From contig CAZTTO010000010.1 of assembly GCA_964616465.1 (NCBI GenBank), forward strand, positions 62,001 to 126,000: a DNA stretch of 64,000 bases, read 5' to 3'. The translations under genes and the position numbers were made by a program. A model generated the notes under the pieces. That model ran no database searches. It was not told the origin of the DNA and worked only from the letters and a program-made list of their open reading frames with translations. The stretch comes from JAFLBI01 sp964616465 (lineage in GTDB: Bacteria > Bacteroidota > Bacteroidia > Chitinophagales > Chitinophagaceae). Positions 16,597-25,000 of the stretch are shown piece after piece; positions within the stretch are counted from its first letter, which is position 1, and every line of letters starts with the position of its first letter.

Positions 16597-17808
16597 ATGA
16601 ATTTGCATGAATACCAAGCCAAGGAATTACTAAAGAAGTATAATGTACCAGTTCAAGAAGGTATTGCGGTTGATACCGTAATGGCTGCTGAAGAAGCTTA
16701 TCGCCAAATTAAAACCCAAACCAATAACAATTTCGCAGTTATAAAGGCCCAAATTCATGCGGGTGGTCGTGGTAAAGGTAAAATTGAAGGAACCGAACAA
16801 AGAGGTGTAGCAGTTGCAAAAAGCGTGGAAGATGTAGCAACTATTGCAAAAAATATCTTAGGTGGAACATTGGTAACCATTCAAACAGGACCAACAGGGA
16901 AAAAAGTAAATAAAATATTGGTTGCTCAAGATGTATATTATTCAGGTCCAAATCCAGTAAAAGAGTTTTATTTATCTATCCTCCTAGATCGCTCTAAAGG
17001 CATGAACGTTATCATGTACAGTACTGAAGGCGGTATGGATATTGAAGAAGTAGCGCACAATACCCCAGAGAAAATCTTTAAAGAGTGGGTACACCCAGGT
17101 GGTGGTCTTCAAGCTTATCAAGCCAGAAAGATTGCTTTCAACCTTGGCTTAAGCGGAGAAGCGTTCAAAAACTGTACAAAATTCGTTACAAACTTATACA
17201 ACGCATACGTAGGCTTGGATTGTGGGATGTTGGAAATCAACCCACTTTTCAAAACCAGCGATGAAAAAATTATTGCGGTTGATTGCAAAATGAACCTAGA
17301 TGAAAATGCTTTAATGCGTCATGCCGATTTAGCTGCGCTTCGTGATATTTCTGAGGAAGATCCAACAGAAGTTGAAGCAGGACAATACAACCTCAACTTT
17401 GTAAAATTAGACGGTAATGTGGGTTGTATGGTGAATGGTGCAGGATTAGCTATGGCTACCATGGATATGATTAAGTTAAGTGGTGGGGAACCTGCTAACT
17501 TCTTAGATGTAGGTGGTACAGCAAATGCTCAAACAGTTGAAGCAGGTTTCAGAATTATTATGAAGGATCCTAACGTAAAAGCAATTCTCATTAATATTTT
17601 TGGTGGTATTGTAAGATGCGACAGGGTTGCTGCTGGTGTTATTGAAGCTTATAACAAACTTGGCAATATTGATATTCCAATTATTGTGCGTTTACAAGGC
17701 ACCAACGCTGAAGAAGCAAAAAAACTTATTGATGAAAGCGGATTAAAAGTTCAATCTGCAATTTTATTAAGCGAAGCTGCTGATTTAGTTCGTAAGGCTG
17801 TTGCTTAA
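16597..17808 (+). CDS. sucC: Succinyl-CoA synthetase (ADP-forming), beta subunit
   Basis: The beta subunit of the TCA-cycle enzyme that makes ATP from succinyl-CoA. The 403-residue protein starts MNLHEYQAKELLKKYNVP and has the ATP-grasp signature VIKAQIHAGGRGKGK, GLDCGMLEINP and ALMRHADLAALRD. The C-terminal CoA-ligase domain shows MVNGAGLAMATMDMI, FLDVGGTA and NIFGGIVRCD. The length is normal (about 390-405). sucD is not adjacent: the gene is followed at once by a terminator, so the subunits are encoded apart. Confidence 0.96.
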   Translation: MNLHEYQAKELLKKYNVPVQEGIAVDTVMAAEEAYRQIKTQTNNNFAVIKAQIHAGGRGKGKIEGTEQRGVAVAKSVEDVATIAKNILGGTLVTIQTGPTGKKVNKILVAQDVYYSGPNPVKEFYLSILLDRSKGMNVIMYSTEGGMDIEEVAHNTPEKIFKEWVHPGGGLQAYQARKIAFNLGLSGEAFKNCTKFVTNLYNAYVGLDCGMLEINPLFKTSDEKIIAVDCKMNLDENALMRHADLAALRDISEEDPTEVEAGQYNLNFVKLDGNVGCMVNGAGLAMATMDMIKLSGGEPANFLDVGGTANAQTVEAGFRIIMKDPNVKAILINIFGGIVRCDRVAAGVIEAYNKLGNIDIPIIVRLQGTNAEEAKKLIDESGLKVQSAILLSEAADLVRKAVA

Positions 17809-17829
17809 TTCATTCTTCCATTATTTTTT

Positions 17830-17855
17830 AACCACCCAATTGGGTGGTTTTTTTA
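17830..17855 (+). terminator. Terminator after sucC
   Basis: A palindromic stem (17830-17849) centred on AATT, followed by six to seven T residues. Confidence 0.9.
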
Positions 17856-17865
17856 TGTTGAAAAT

Positions 17866-18489
17866 TTATAATTCTACAGGTATGACTTCAGTAAGTGGAC
17901 TAAAACTGTATGCAGCCCCTGTATGATAGTCGGTGCATAAAAAACGTGTGCGTCTTAATGCTACCTTCTTAAATATTTGTCCTTTCTGTGTTTTGAAAAA
18001 ACCACCCATTGCAATCTGTGCAACGGTACGACCTTCTTGTTTTTCATTATTATACTTTCGCAAAACAGAAAGCAGCATTGTTTCACCATTTGCTGTGGCT
18101 GCAGGATCAGGAATTGTTTTGAGGATTGCTTGATGAACATCAACGGGAAATATTCCTAAATCAACAAATTCCATTAATAACAAACCATATTGATTCTTCC
18201 ACTCTTTTCCATGAGATGGCACCCGGGCTCCGAACTTTTCAAAAGTTATTAGGTGGGCAAGTTCATGCAAAAAAGTAACCAAAAACTCATACTGATTTAA
18301 ATCACCGTTCACAGTAATTCGATGATTTCCTCCTGGAATTGGATGTCTATAATCACCTAATACAGTATTACGCTTGAGCGTTATGGTAAAATGTATTTTG
18401 AAGAAATTTAAATAGTAAACAATTCGGTCAAAAGAACCCTCAGGCAAATACTTTCTAAGTATATCCATCGATTCTTTTACTATTGGCAT
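17866..18489 (-). CDS. SprT-like zinc metallopeptidase-domain protein
   Basis: A 207-residue protein with an HExxH zinc site, FLHELAHL (His75, Glu76, His79), and a following HGKEWKNQY, the arrangement of SprT/Spartan-like domains. The C-terminal third has LRRTRFLCTDYHTG with a single Cys instead of the zinc-ribbon Cys pairs. It is probably cytoplasmic; a DNA-protein crosslink role is known only for eukaryotic relatives. It is the last gene of a minus-strand operon, four bases after the AtpI-like gene. Confidence 0.8.
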   Translation of the reverse strand: MPIVKESMDILRKYLPEGSFDRIVYYLNFFKIHFTITLKRNTVLGDYRHPIPGGNHRITVNGDLNQYEFLVTFLHELAHLITFEKFGARVPSHGKEWKNQYGLLLMEFVDLGIFPVDVHQAILKTIPDPAATANGETMLLSVLRKYNNEKQEGRTVAQIAMGGFFKTQKGQIFKKVALRRTRFLCTDYHTGAAYSFSPLTEVIPVEL

Positions 18490-18493
18490 TATT

Positions 18494-18886
18494 CTAGTCC
18501 TTCTTATTTAGTTGTAAAGAAATTCTAACTTCTAGCCATGCATACACCACATAAAAAACCATTGCCACGAAAATAGATTCAACATTCTTTTCCTTCCCAG
18601 CAAATGACAAGTAAAGAAATATAACACCAACTAGTAAAAATAATTTCATAATTGTACCGCCCAATACAGAACGTGTAAAAACATGTGGGTTTTTATTTTC
18701 AACAGCTTTTACTTGCATATAAATATTAACAACAGCCAAAATAAATAAGATTAAATTAGCCACTTGTAATACATTAGGATCTAGATGTTTTTCAATTATG
18801 TTGGCAGAAAATACGCGCAATAAAATTGCTACAACTATAAACGCACCCATTAATGGGGTGATTAAAGAAAATATTGACTTTTTCAT
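18494..18886 (-). CDS. Four-helix membrane protein, AtpI-like
   Basis: A 130-residue integral membrane protein with four hydrophobic segments (about residues 8-25, 40-60, 75-98, 104-122). Its start codon overlaps the stop of the AtpZ gene as ATGA. Its size, topology and position after AtpZ resemble the F1Fo-ATPase-associated subunit I, but sequence similarity by eye is weak. The rest of the ATP synthase operon is not nearby. Confidence 0.55.
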   Translation of the reverse strand: MKKSIFSLITPLMGAFIVVAILLRVFSANIIEKHLDPNVLQVANLILFILAVVNIYMQVKAVENKNPHVFTRSVLGGTIMKLFLLVGVIFLYLSFAGKEKNVESIFVAMVFYVVYAWLEVRISLQLNKKD

Positions 18887-19095
18887 TTGACAGATGTATC
18901 CTTAACAACTTTAACAATACCTCCTACAATTCCTAAGAGGGGTAATAACCAACTAAAAATAGGCATTTGGTTAATAAAATATTTCCCATCAATCCATTTG
19001 CCCAGAAAAATTGCTGCTAGCAAAAGAGCCAACCATTGAAACGCAAGTCCCGTATATTGTAACAAAAGTCGATATGACTGTTTTTTAGAAGTCAT
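18883..19095 (-). CDS. atpZ: AtpZ/AtpI family membrane protein
   Basis: A 70-residue protein with two transmembrane helices and the AtpZ pattern of a short charged N-terminus, LGKWIDGKYF after helix one, and a glycine-rich second helix (LGIVGGIVKVVKD). Family members accompany F1Fo ATP synthase and have been linked to its assembly or to Mg/Ca transport. The start at 19095 gives an 11-base overlap with the upstream gene; an ATG at 19107 is possible. In most genomes it sits directly before atpB, which is absent here. Confidence 0.8.
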   Translation of the reverse strand: MTSKKQSYRLLLQYTGLAFQWLALLLAAIFLGKWIDGKYFINQMPIFSWLLPLLGIVGGIVKVVKDTSVK

Positions 19096-19492
19096 CTGAA
19101 TATTCAACAGGCTCTACAGGTAATAAAGTGGTATCTATGATTGTAGTTGCATCCCCATTCAACACTTTCTTGACATTTTCTAAATACATATCCTTTTGTC
19201 GAATGGAGTGCTCTAAAGAGTCGGTGCGAATTTTAAGAACCTGCAAAGCAGATCTACTCTCTTGTGAACCATAACCAGGGATATAATACTTTAATGGAGT
19301 AAACATGATGAGAGCAGTGGTAAAAACAACCATTAATACAAAAATTGTACTCATGGCAACATAAACGCTCAAACGAGATAGCCTGAAAGTAATAACCTCT
19401 TCATAAGTATCGTCATTCATAATTACCAGTCGATACTTATTGCGAAGTCTTTCGAGGGCAGAGGGTAAAGAAGATGGTTTTTCGTTTTCCAT
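19085..19492 (-). CDS. Single-pass membrane protein resembling the N-terminus of Bacteroidota M23 peptidases
   Basis: A 135-residue protein: a cytoplasmic segment with KYRLVIMNDDTYEEVITFRLSRL, one transmembrane helix (about residues 46-68), then FTPLKYYIPGYG and a helical stretch likely to be coiled coil. From memory, this block is the N-terminus of many envelope-associated M23-type proteins in the phylum, but no peptidase domain follows. The reading frame ends and AtpZ starts inside it. It is first in the four-gene operon. Function unknown. Confidence 0.65.
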   Translation of the reverse strand: MENEKPSSLPSALERLRNKYRLVIMNDDTYEEVITFRLSRLSVYVAMSTIFVLMVVFTTALIMFTPLKYYIPGYGSQESRSALQVLKIRTDSLEHSIRQKDMYLENVKKVLNGDATTIIDTTLLPVEPVEYSDDF

Positions 19493-19580
19493 TTTGTTAA
19501 ATCGCCCTAAAGATAGTAATGAATTGATTCAGGACTATATAAACGCGTGAAATAAGTGTATTTTAGCATTATTAACCCGC

Positions 19581-22505
19581 ATGAAAGGACGGTCATACTT
19601 GCTGCAGTTATTTTCTATGTTTTTCCTGTTTTCAGGAAATATTGCCCTTTTATATGCCCAACCTAACACCTCTATTGAACTTACGAAACCCAAAAAATAT
19701 GAAGAGAGAAAGCTAGGAGCCGAAAAAACAGCTGACACAAAAATGGGGTTAGTTAAACGGGCTTTTCAAAATAACTTTACCCACTTCAATTATTATTATA
19801 ATGCCAAACAAAAAATAATTGAAATTGAAAGCCTTTCGAAACAACTGCATAAAGACAATTACACCCAACTACTTAGCTTTTATCCATTTACTTTAGAAGA
19901 GACTATTCAACAAAGCAGTCTGATAGATTCTATTATCTATAAAGCGAATGCTGGAATCCTACTACATGATCTTAGAAATGACTGGGTAGATGATATGTAT
20001 TTGTTAATGGGAATTGGCTATTTGTATAGAAAAAATTTTGATTCAGCTTACAAAGTCTTTAGCTATTTACAGTACATCTATGCCGACAAAGACGATGGGT
20101 ATGACATTCCAATTGGAAGTAATGAATCAAGAAATAACGGTGTGTTTTCAATTGTTGGACCGGAACAAAGAAGTTTTTTTCAGAAAATGTTTAGAAATGG
20201 TATCAAGCGACCAGAAGCAGTTCTTTGGATGGCTAGAACCTTTTTAGAAAATAATCAAGTTGATGCCGCTAAAGGCATATTAGAACTTCTTCAACAAGAC
20301 GTTTATTTTCCCAAAAAACTACAACCACATTTGCACGAATTACAAGCATTTTACTACTATCAAACAAAGCAGGCCGACAGTATGTGGATGCATATGGAAA
20401 AAGCAGAAGTCCGACTAATTTCCCAACAAGAGAAAGCAAGATGGAAATACATTGCAGCACAACTGTTGCAGGAGAATGGTGAAATTGAAAAAGCTAAAGC
20501 TAAATTTCAACAAGCAGCACGACAAGCTACCGATCCCATCTTAATGGTATATGCTAATATTCAACAAGCTATTTTAGATGATCAACTTCAATCCTCTGAT
20601 AAATATGCTTCACAAATATTAGCATTAAGTAAGAAAGAAAAATATGCGCTTTATAGAGATATTATGTTTTATGAAGCAGGCTTACTACAACAACGAAAAA
20701 ATGATTACAAATCAGCAACAGATCTTTTTAGAAAAAGCTTACACCACGACCAACAACATATACCAAGATCAACTATACTTTTTGAACTTGGAAAAAGTTA
20801 TTTCTATGAAGGCTCATTTTTAAAGGCCAACTTATATCTGGATAGTGTAGATGCACAACAACTTTCACCAAATCAAAGTAAATGGTTTAAATTAAATAAA
20901 GAGTATCTACCAGATTTAGCAAAATGGCAGCAGGAGTATATTACTCAAGACAGCCTTCTACAACTTGCAGCACTACCAGAAAATCAACGCAAAGCATTTC
21001 TATTAAAAACATTAAAAGCTATTAGAAAATCTAAAGGACTTCAAGAAGAGCCTTCAAGCAATTGGGGTGGAGGAAATAACACTAATTCAAATACGGAAGC
21101 TGGATCAACCCTGTTTGCATCTGGGAATACTACGACAGGAAGTTTTTATTTCTCAAACAACGCTCTTAAAAGCAAAGGATTTACAGAGTTCAAAACTAAA
21201 TGGGGCGGAAGGCAAAATGTGGATAATTGGAGGCGGCAATCTGCCATGGACATGGGAGCACCTGGAGTTGTAAATGATCAAAGTAGCAATACAAATAATG
21301 ATGATGACAGCGAGGAAATTACCCTTGAAGATTTAGAGGCCAACATTCCAATTTCAGATGAAGCCAAAAGCAGAGCAGTTTCAACAAAAGAAGCAGCAAA
21401 ACTAAATATTTCAAATACCCTCATTTTTGCAATCAATGAGCCAACATATGCTATTCCATTACTAGACTCAATTGTAGCAAATAGTAAATTAGAGGAACAT
21501 GTGAATAAAGCATTAGAGCTTCTTTATCATGCTTACAGAAAACTAGATGATGTAAATAATTCTCAAAGAATTAAGAATGATTTGATACGTTTTACAAAAA
21601 TTGATCCAGACACAAAGACATCAAAAGAATTAAACGAAAAAAAAGCAGTTGAGGACGAATATAAAAATATGTATCAGTTACTTATTGAAGGAAAATTTGA
21701 CGAGGCTATTGAAAAACGAAAGACAATACCCCTTGCTGATAGCACAAGCATTTGGGCTCCGAAACTATTATTCCTAGAGGCTATTTACCATATTCGTCAA
21801 CAAAAAGATAGTTTAGCTATTGCTGCTTTGCAGTTAATTTCTAAAAACTATTCTACCTCTGAAATTGCGGGTAACGTAGCTACTTGGATAGATGTATTAC
21901 AAAGAAGAAAAGAGATTGAGCAATACCTAACTAAATTAGAAATTCAAAAATCAGAAGAAGTGGAGGTTGAAAGAATGACTGATGTTTCTGATAAGACAAT
22001 AGTTACGAACGATAAACCTGCAAGCCAGCAAAAAGCTCAGATTAATAAGCCAGTTGAAATTCAACAAAAGCAAATTGAAATAAAGCAAGCTGCTCCAACG
22101 GCACCAAAAGAACCAATCAAAACCTATCAATTTTTCCCATCAAGCCCTCATTTCGCTGTCTTAGTTCTTGAGAAGGTAGATCCGGTGTTTATAACCGAAG
22201 CAAGAAATGCAATAAATAGGTATCATCAAACTAGAATGAGTCAAGCTGGATTAACTAAGCAAATTCAAAAGGTAAATGAATCCTTTAGCTTATTACTAGT
22301 TGGGCCTTTTAATCAGGCTGGCACATCAATAGACTACCTCGATAAAATTCAGCCTATTACAGCACAGCAGATTTTACCATGGTTATCAAAAGATAGATTT
22401 ACTTGGACGATCATTAGCCCTGAAAACTTGGAATTATTACTTGAGAAAAAGGATATTGCAAATTATAGAGAGTTTTTACATAATGCTATTCCAGCTAAAT
22501 TTTGA
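19581..22505 (+). CDS. porW: Type IX secretion system TPR protein PorW/SprE
   Basis: A 974-residue exported protein with an N-terminal signal sequence (LLQLFSMFFLFSGNIALLYAQ), then the hallmark NFTHFNYYYNAKQKI, DYTQLLSFYPFTLEET-like and LHDLRNDWVDDMYLLMGIGYLYRKNFDSAY, followed by a long array of TPR-like helices. In P. gingivalis and Flavobacterium relatives, PorW/SprE is needed for type IX secretion and gliding. The relatives are lipoproteins; no lipobox Cys is obvious here. The Gln/Glu-rich central region and C-terminal extension are longer than I expect. It is followed by pbp1A in the same direction. Confidence 0.82.
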   Translation: MKGRSYLLQLFSMFFLFSGNIALLYAQPNTSIELTKPKKYEERKLGAEKTADTKMGLVKRAFQNNFTHFNYYYNAKQKIIEIESLSKQLHKDNYTQLLSFYPFTLEETIQQSSLIDSIIYKANAGILLHDLRNDWVDDMYLLMGIGYLYRKNFDSAYKVFSYLQYIYADKDDGYDIPIGSNESRNNGVFSIVGPEQRSFFQKMFRNGIKRPEAVLWMARTFLENNQVDAAKGILELLQQDVYFPKKLQPHLHELQAFYYYQTKQADSMWMHMEKAEVRLISQQEKARWKYIAAQLLQENGEIEKAKAKFQQAARQATDPILMVYANIQQAILDDQLQSSDKYASQILALSKKEKYALYRDIMFYEAGLLQQRKNDYKSATDLFRKSLHHDQQHIPRSTILFELGKSYFYEGSFLKANLYLDSVDAQQLSPNQSKWFKLNKEYLPDLAKWQQEYITQDSLLQLAALPENQRKAFLLKTLKAIRKSKGLQEEPSSNWGGGNNTNSNTEAGSTLFASGNTTTGSFYFSNNALKSKGFTEFKTKWGGRQNVDNWRRQSAMDMGAPGVVNDQSSNTNNDDDSEEITLEDLEANIPISDEAKSRAVSTKEAAKLNISNTLIFAINEPTYAIPLLDSIVANSKLEEHVNKALELLYHAYRKLDDVNNSQRIKNDLIRFTKIDPDTKTSKELNEKKAVEDEYKNMYQLLIEGKFDEAIEKRKTIPLADSTSIWAPKLLFLEAIYHIRQQKDSLAIAALQLISKNYSTSEIAGNVATWIDVLQRRKEIEQYLTKLEIQKSEEVEVERMTDVSDKTIVTNDKPASQQKAQINKPVEIQQKQIEIKQAAPTAPKEPIKTYQFFPSSPHFAVLVLEKVDPVFITEARNAINRYHQTRMSQAGLTKQIQKVNESFSLLLVGPFNQAGTSIDYLDKIQPITAQQILPWLSKDRFTWTIISPENLELLLEKKDIANYREFLHNAIPAKF

Positions 22506-22567
22506 ACTTTAAAAGATTACCTTATTGTTGAGAATAGTAGCTTTACAAATATTGAGATAGATAACAT

Positions 22568-24958
22568 ATGAGCAGATCGATTCGACTTTTTTGGAAATTT
22601 TACTTCATTGGCCTTGCCAGTGTAATTGTATTTTTCTTTCTTCTTTCATGGGGAGTATTTGGAAAAATGCCTTCAATGGATGAAATACAAAACCCCTCAG
22701 CCTCACTAGCTAGTCAAGTATATGCAGAAGATGGGACACTACTAGGTAAGTTTTATTTGGAAGACAGAATAAATGTAAAATACAGAGATATCAGCAAGCA
22801 TATTATTCAGGCCTTGGTAGCTACCGAAGATGAAAGATTTTATGATCACAGTGGAATTGATGCAAAAGCACTTGCCAGAGCTTTTGTTTTTTTGGGAAAG
22901 GAAGGAGGTGCAAGTACAATTACTATGCAAACTGCTAAAAACCTTTTTACTGAAAACTGGAGCACTAGAAATTTTGTATTAAGAGGCCTTCAAAAATTAA
23001 AAGAGGGCATTATTGCAGTTAAGCTTGAACAAAACTTAACAAAAGAAGAAATTATTACACTATACCTAAATACAGTATCCTTTTCAGACAATGTATATGG
23101 AATTAGAAATGCAGCTAAAACTTTTTTCCAAAAAGAACCAGACCGCATTAATGTTGAAGAAGCTGCTGTTTTAATTGGTATGTTAAAGGCAGCAACTTTA
23201 TATAACCCGAGAAGAAATCCTCGTATGGCTCTTGAACGCAGGAATACTGTTATCAATCAAATGGTGCGCAATAATTATATAACTGATGCAGAAGCTAGCA
23301 TTTTAAAGCAAAAGCCTATTCAGTTAAATTATAAAAAACTTGATGAGAAAGCCGGACTAGGCCCCTATTTTAGAATGGTTCTAGGGGAAGAAATGAAAAA
23401 ATGGTGTAAAGAGCATAAAAAACCCAATGGTGAACCATACAACCTTTATAAAGATGGATTGAAAATATATACTTCGATTAACCCGCGTATGCAGATTTAT
23501 GCTGAGGAGGCTGTAGATAAGCATATGGCGTATTTGCAGCAATTATTCAACTCACAATCAAACATTAAAACTGGAGCAGTATGGAAGGGTTACGAAAACA
23601 TTTTAACCTCTGCCATGAAAGCAAGTGATCGATGGAAAAACCTTAGTAGAGAAGGTCTAAGCGATGAGGATATCAAGAAAACTTTTTTTGAGAAAACAAG
23701 TATGAAAGTGTTTTCTTGGAATAGTAATCGCGAAAAGGATACCATTATGACTCCTTACGATTCTATTAAATATGCCAAGCAATTTTTACAAACCGGCTTT
23801 ATGGTTATGGATCCATTAAATGGACAAATTAAAGCTTGGGTAGGCGGTATTAACTTTAAGTATTTTAAGTATGACCACGTTAACGTAAATACAAAACGTC
23901 AGGTTGGTTCTTCAATAAAACCATTATTATACAGCTTGGCAATTCAAGAGGATCGATTCTCCCCTAATAGTATTGTTCAAGATGTACAACAGAATTTTGG
24001 TGGCTATGGATTAGTGCCAGCCACTAGCAGAACTTGCTCTGGTGGAAGTATGACAATGGCAAGCGCTTTAGCATGGAGTAAAAACTGTGCTACTGCCTAT
24101 ATTTTAAAGCAGTTAGATCCAGAAGGGAATAATGGAGCAAGAAGATTTACAGAATTTTTGAAAGAGTGTAGGGTAGAAACAGAAGTAGAACCCTACCCTT
24201 CTATTGCATTAGGCTCTTGTGAAATTTCTTTGTATGAAATGATGCAAGCATATACCATGTTTCCAGGTAGAGGATTTAATGTTAAGCCAATGATGATCAT
24301 GCGTATTGAAGATAGAAATGGAAATATTTTAGAACAATTTCAACCCAATAGAAAGGAAGTATTAAATGAGGTAGCAGCTTATTCTACAGCCATGATGATG
24401 CAAGGAGTGATTCAAAAAGGAACAGGTAGAGGATTATGGGGTTACGGTGTATCTGGCGAAATAGCAGGTAAAACTGGTACAACGAATAACAACTCTGATG
24501 CATGGTTTATTGGATATACGCCGCAATTACTGGCAGGTGTATGGGTAGGTGGGGATCACCGTTTTTTACGATTTGATAGTAAGTCGGGTGAAGGCTCTAG
24601 GTCTGCGCTCCCAATTTGGGGACATTTTTATAGCAAAGCTTCAGCTGACCCTAATTGTGGAATTGATAGAAACATGAAGTTTCTCCGTCCAGAAGTTATG
24701 AGTAATGACTTAATTATTGATTGGATGAACAACACATCACCGTCACTTGGTGCAGAAGGAGAAGATGTAGGAGCAGGTACATCCAACGATTATGAAATGG
24801 ATGAAGAAATGTATGAAGTGCCAGTAGAAAACAAACCTAAAGTACCGGCAACAAATAATACACCTCCACCTGCAAAAGAGAAAGAAGCTCCCAAAACCAA
24901 TACTGAAGCTGATAAGCCAAAAGCAATCCTGCCCCCCAAAAAACCGGGAGGCAGGTAA
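22568..24958 (+). CDS. Penicillin-binding protein 1A-type bifunctional transglycosylase/transpeptidase
   Basis: Polymerises and cross-links peptidoglycan. The 796-residue class A PBP has one N-terminal membrane helix (residues 13-32), a GT51 domain with catalytic Glu87 in ATEDERFYDHSGID and GASTITMQTAKNL, and a transpeptidase domain with Ser448-x-x-Lys451 (GSSIKP), SKN at 504 and KTGTT at 635. The tail is acidic, then Pro/Lys-rich (PPPAKEKEAP). It lies 62 bases after porW. Its terminator overlaps the end of the convergent gene. Confidence 0.95.
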   Translation: MSRSIRLFWKFYFIGLASVIVFFFLLSWGVFGKMPSMDEIQNPSASLASQVYAEDGTLLGKFYLEDRINVKYRDISKHIIQALVATEDERFYDHSGIDAKALARAFVFLGKEGGASTITMQTAKNLFTENWSTRNFVLRGLQKLKEGIIAVKLEQNLTKEEIITLYLNTVSFSDNVYGIRNAAKTFFQKEPDRINVEEAAVLIGMLKAATLYNPRRNPRMALERRNTVINQMVRNNYITDAEASILKQKPIQLNYKKLDEKAGLGPYFRMVLGEEMKKWCKEHKKPNGEPYNLYKDGLKIYTSINPRMQIYAEEAVDKHMAYLQQLFNSQSNIKTGAVWKGYENILTSAMKASDRWKNLSREGLSDEDIKKTFFEKTSMKVFSWNSNREKDTIMTPYDSIKYAKQFLQTGFMVMDPLNGQIKAWVGGINFKYFKYDHVNVNTKRQVGSSIKPLLYSLAIQEDRFSPNSIVQDVQQNFGGYGLVPATSRTCSGGSMTMASALAWSKNCATAYILKQLDPEGNNGARRFTEFLKECRVETEVEPYPSIALGSCEISLYEMMQAYTMFPGRGFNVKPMMIMRIEDRNGNILEQFQPNRKEVLNEVAAYSTAMMMQGVIQKGTGRGLWGYGVSGEIAGKTGTTNNNSDAWFIGYTPQLLAGVWVGGDHRFLRFDSKSGEGSRSALPIWGHFYSKASADPNCGIDRNMKFLRPEVMSNDLIIDWMNNTSPSLGAEGEDVGAGTSNDYEMDEEMYEVPVENKPKVPATNNTPPPAKEKEAPKTNTEADKPKAILPPKKPGGR

Positions 24959-24971
24959 AAATTATACAGAG

Positions 24972-25000
24972 AGGGATTCAATTATTTGGATCCCTTTTTC
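24972..25000 (+). terminator. Terminator after the PBP1A gene, overlapping the convergent gene
   Basis: An 8-bp stem with one G-T pair (24972-24979 with 24988-24995) and a TTTTTCTTTTC tract. It extends into the last codons of the minus-strand repeat protein. Confidence 0.75.

Noticed and set aside
19085..19492. Frameshifted complete M23 peptidase
   Set aside because: No peptidase-domain remnants (HxxxD or HxH regions) occur in any frame downstream; AtpZ follows directly.
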